7,180 bases of DNA, taken from the NCBI GenBank assembly GCA_003509545.1, contig DOLC01000040.1, forward strand, positions 1 to 7,180. The letters run 5' to 3'. This DNA is from Peptococcaceae bacterium. Lineage in GTDB: Bacteria > Bacillota > DSM-521 > Neomoorellales > Neomoorellaceae. Below are positions 5,841 through 7,180 of this stretch, one piece after another. The notes beneath the pieces are model-generated. The model was not told the origin of the DNA. It made no database searches and saw only the letters and a list, made by a program, of their open reading frames with translations. Each line of letters starts with the position of its first letter. The stretch's first letter is position 1. A program made the position numbers and the translations under genes.

Positions 5841-7037
5841 TTAGTCTTTAATTTTAGCTGCTATCTCCCTACCGACCTGGAAGCATCTCTCTAGATCAGA
5901 GGCAGTAGGCACCCATTTAACGGCCAGCCCGGCCTCTATAAGGGATACTTTAGCAGCCTTGAGCCGCTCTTCTATAATTTTCTGCGCACCCCCTCCCCAG
6001 CCGTAGGAGCCAAAGGCCAGTCCTAGTTTTTTATTTCCCGGTCTTAAGCCCACCAGCTCGTCCAGCAGAGGAGAGACTGTGGGAAGGATATCGTTATTTA
6101 TGGTAGGGGAGCCCACCATAAGGGCCCGGGCTTCCAGGACCTCTTTAATAATATCGCTGCGGTCGGAAACGGATAGCTTAAATAACTTAACTTCTACTCC
6201 TCCGGCTATCAGCCCGTCTAGAAGGGCATAAGCCATTTTTTTCGTGCTCTGCCACATGGTGTCATAGGCAATGATGGCCTTGGCCACTCCTTTGCCTTCT
6301 GCCCAACGGGCATAAGCCTCTACAATACGCCCGGGATTTTGACGCCAGATGATACCGTGGCTGGGGGCGATCATCTTGATATTTAACCCCATTTTTTTAA
6401 TTTCTTCTAACTTGTTGGTGATCAATCGGCTGAAGGGCATGAGTATGTTGGCGTAGTATTTGGCTGCCTCATCTAGCAGAACGGCGCCGTCCACTTCATC
6501 ATCGAAGCGCCCGCTGCTGGCCAGGTGCTGACCAAAGGCATCGTTGGGCAGAAGTAAGGCTTCTTCCGGTATGTAGGTGAACATGCTGTCCGGCCAGTGG
6601 AGCATAGGGGCCTCGATGAAAGTGAGGGAGCGACGGCCGAGTCGAATGGTATCCCCTGTTTTAACGACAGTGCAATCAAATTCGGCGCCATAATGGGCTT
6701 GCAGGCCTTCTAGGCCGCGCTGGGTACACACAACTTTGGCCTCCGGGTACAGGTTCCTCATGGCCGGGAAGGCACCTGAATGGTCGGTTTCAGTATGGTT
6801 GATTATGAGATAATCAATTTTACGAGAACCCAAGAGATCTTTTAGTTTGGCAATTAGTTCTTCGGCAAAAGGCCCGTAAACAGTATCCACTAGGGCTATC
6901 TTCTCATCTATAATAAGATAAGCATTATAAGTGGTACCGCGGTGGGTAGAAAAGGCCGAGCCGTGAAAATGCCGAATGTTCCAGTCCACAGATCCTACCC
7001 AATAAATGCCTTCAGATATAGCTACGGGCCGGCTCAT
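5841..7037 (-). CDS. fprA: A-type flavoprotein FprA (flavodiiron NO/O2 reductase)
   Basis: FprA reduces NO to N2O and/or O2 to water in the cytosol of anaerobes, protecting oxygen-sensitive enzymes. From the ATG at 7037 it is 398 residues, the usual length. The N-terminal beta-lactamase-like domain has the diiron ligand set: H81, E83, D85 and H86 in NHTETDHSG, H147 in MLHWPD, D166 in LPNDAFG and H227 in APSHG. The C-terminal flavodoxin domain (from about 253) has an FMN phosphate loop YDTMWQST (258-265), SPTINN (310-315) and GSYGWGGG (343-350). No ligand is missing. The frame stays open to an ATG at 7076, but the 7037 start has AGGGGGG 8 bases upstream, and the extra 13 codons overlap a likely operator. 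It is followed by hrb after an 18-base gap. It closely resembles Moorella FprA, inferred from memory rather than alignment. Confidence 0.95.
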   Translation of the reverse strand: MSRPVAISEGIYWVGSVDWNIRHFHGSAFSTHRGTTYNAYLIIDEKIALVDTVYGPFAEELIAKLKDLLGSRKIDYLIINHTETDHSGAFPAMRNLYPEAKVVCTQRGLEGLQAHYGAEFDCTVVKTGDTIRLGRRSLTFIEAPMLHWPDSMFTYIPEEALLLPNDAFGQHLASSGRFDDEVDGAVLLDEAAKYYANILMPFSRLITNKLEEIKKMGLNIKMIAPSHGIIWRQNPGRIVEAYARWAEGKGVAKAIIAYDTMWQSTKKMAYALLDGLIAGGVEVKLFKLSVSDRSDIIKEVLEARALMVGSPTINNDILPTVSPLLDELVGLRPGNKKLGLAFGSYGWGGGAQKIIEERLKAAKVSLIEAGLAVKWVPTASDLERCFQVGREIAAKIKD

Positions 7038-7060
7038 AAGTATAACCCCCCTCATGTAAG

Positions 7061-7075
7061 GTCTAATTATTATCA
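7061..7075 (-). promoter_or_regulatory. Candidate Fur/PerR-type operator upstream of fprA
   Basis: Read on the minus strand, TGATAAT-A-ATTAGAC matches the Fur-family 7-1-7 palindrome TGATAATnATTATCA at 11 of 14 positions, with a perfect left half. It matches the PerR box TTATAATnATTATAA equally well, at 11 of 14. It lies between the predicted transcription start (about 7079) and the fprA ribosome binding site, so a bound repressor could block transcription. PerR control of flavodiiron genes is known in Clostridium. The binding protein here is inferred, and AT-rich sequence gives chance matches. Confidence 0.35.
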
Positions 7076-7085
7076 TTTCACTTTA

Positions 7086-7114
7086 ATTTTAACTTACCAA
7101 AGAGAGGAAGTCCA
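7086..7114 (-). promoter_or_regulatory. Candidate promoter of the fprA-hrb operon
   Basis: On the minus strand, TGGACT (7114-7109, 4 of 6 to TTGACA) and TAAAAT (7091-7086, 5 of 6 to TATAAT) are 17 bases apart, placing the transcript start near 7079, about 42 bases before the ATG. A less well-spaced alternative uses TTGGTA (7100-7095) and GATAAT (7074-7069), 20 bases apart. Confidence 0.4.
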
Positions 7115-7122
7115 CGGGTGCA

Positions 7123-7180
7123 ATGGCTGAGTTATCCCCACTTTTTGCAGAGCAGGTCTGCTTGGGCTTGGAAGCGAGCG
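7123..7180 (+). CDS. Possible start of a divergent gene, cut by the window edge
   Basis: From an ATG at 7123 the + strand is open to the window end, reading MAELSPLFAEQVCLGLEAS. I do not recognise it, and 19 codons are too few to judge. A GAGAGGAAG (7102-7110) lies 12 bases upstream, farther than ideal. All three minus-strand frames are also open at the edge, so the bases could instead be the 3' end of a minus-strand gene, for example one stopping at 7132-7134 (ending in DLLCKKWG). In M. thermoacetica a rubrerythrin gene precedes fprA, but nothing here resembles a rubrerythrin C-terminus. Confidence 0.25.
   Translation, partial: MAELSPLFAEQVCLGLEAS

Noticed and set aside
7132..7140. DnaA-box-like TTATCCCCA
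   Set aside because: A single copy with a mismatch to TTATCCACA, no cluster of boxes and no origin genes nearby.
7146..7160. Small hairpin GCAGA...TCTGC near the right edge
   Set aside because: A 5-bp stem with the T-run on the wrong side for a + strand terminator and no T-run after it on the minus strand.

Overview
The window looks like the chromosome of a moderately GC-rich, strictly anaerobic, probably thermophilic Firmicute close to Moorella/Thermanaeromonas. Two blocks point there. The first is a complete ctsR-mcsA-mcsB-clpC heat-shock operon with typical Firmicute protein-arginine-kinase genes. The second is a flavodiiron protein plus high-molecular-weight rubredoxin pair (fprA-hrb) that closely resembles, from memory, the characterised Moorella thermoacetica proteins. 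No database search was run, so the genus is an inference.

Layout. Bases 1-290 hold no confident gene, only a coding-like minus-strand stretch (18-278) that may be a gene remnant. At 292-355 there is a compact control region: a sigma-A-like promoter (292-321) followed at once by CtsR-type heptad repeats (333-355). Then, all on the + strand, come ctsR (start best placed at 409), mcsA (915-1409), mcsB (1418-2470) and clpC (2540-5056). A strong hairpin plus T-run (5071-5121) closes the operon and separates it from the convergent minus-strand operon fprA (7037-5841) -> hrb (5822-5130). Upstream of fprA, bases 7061-7114 carry a plausible promoter and a Fur/PerR-like palindrome. The last ~60 bases may begin a divergent + strand gene (7123 onward), seen only in part.

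How the genes work together. CtsR represses its own operon. The McsA-McsB arginine kinase complex inactivates CtsR and marks misfolded proteins with phosphoarginine. ClpC, working with ClpP (not in this window), unfolds the marked proteins. FprA reduces NO and/or O2 with electrons passed from NAD(P)H by Hrb, protecting an anaerobe. The two operons are independent transcription units that share a terminator region.

I found no clearly undescribed system. The points most worth checking are the ctsR start and its operator, the displaced ATG at 422, the lengthened ClpC linker, the operator upstream of fprA, the absence of radA after clpC, and the unexplained minus-strand coding-like stretch at 18-278.
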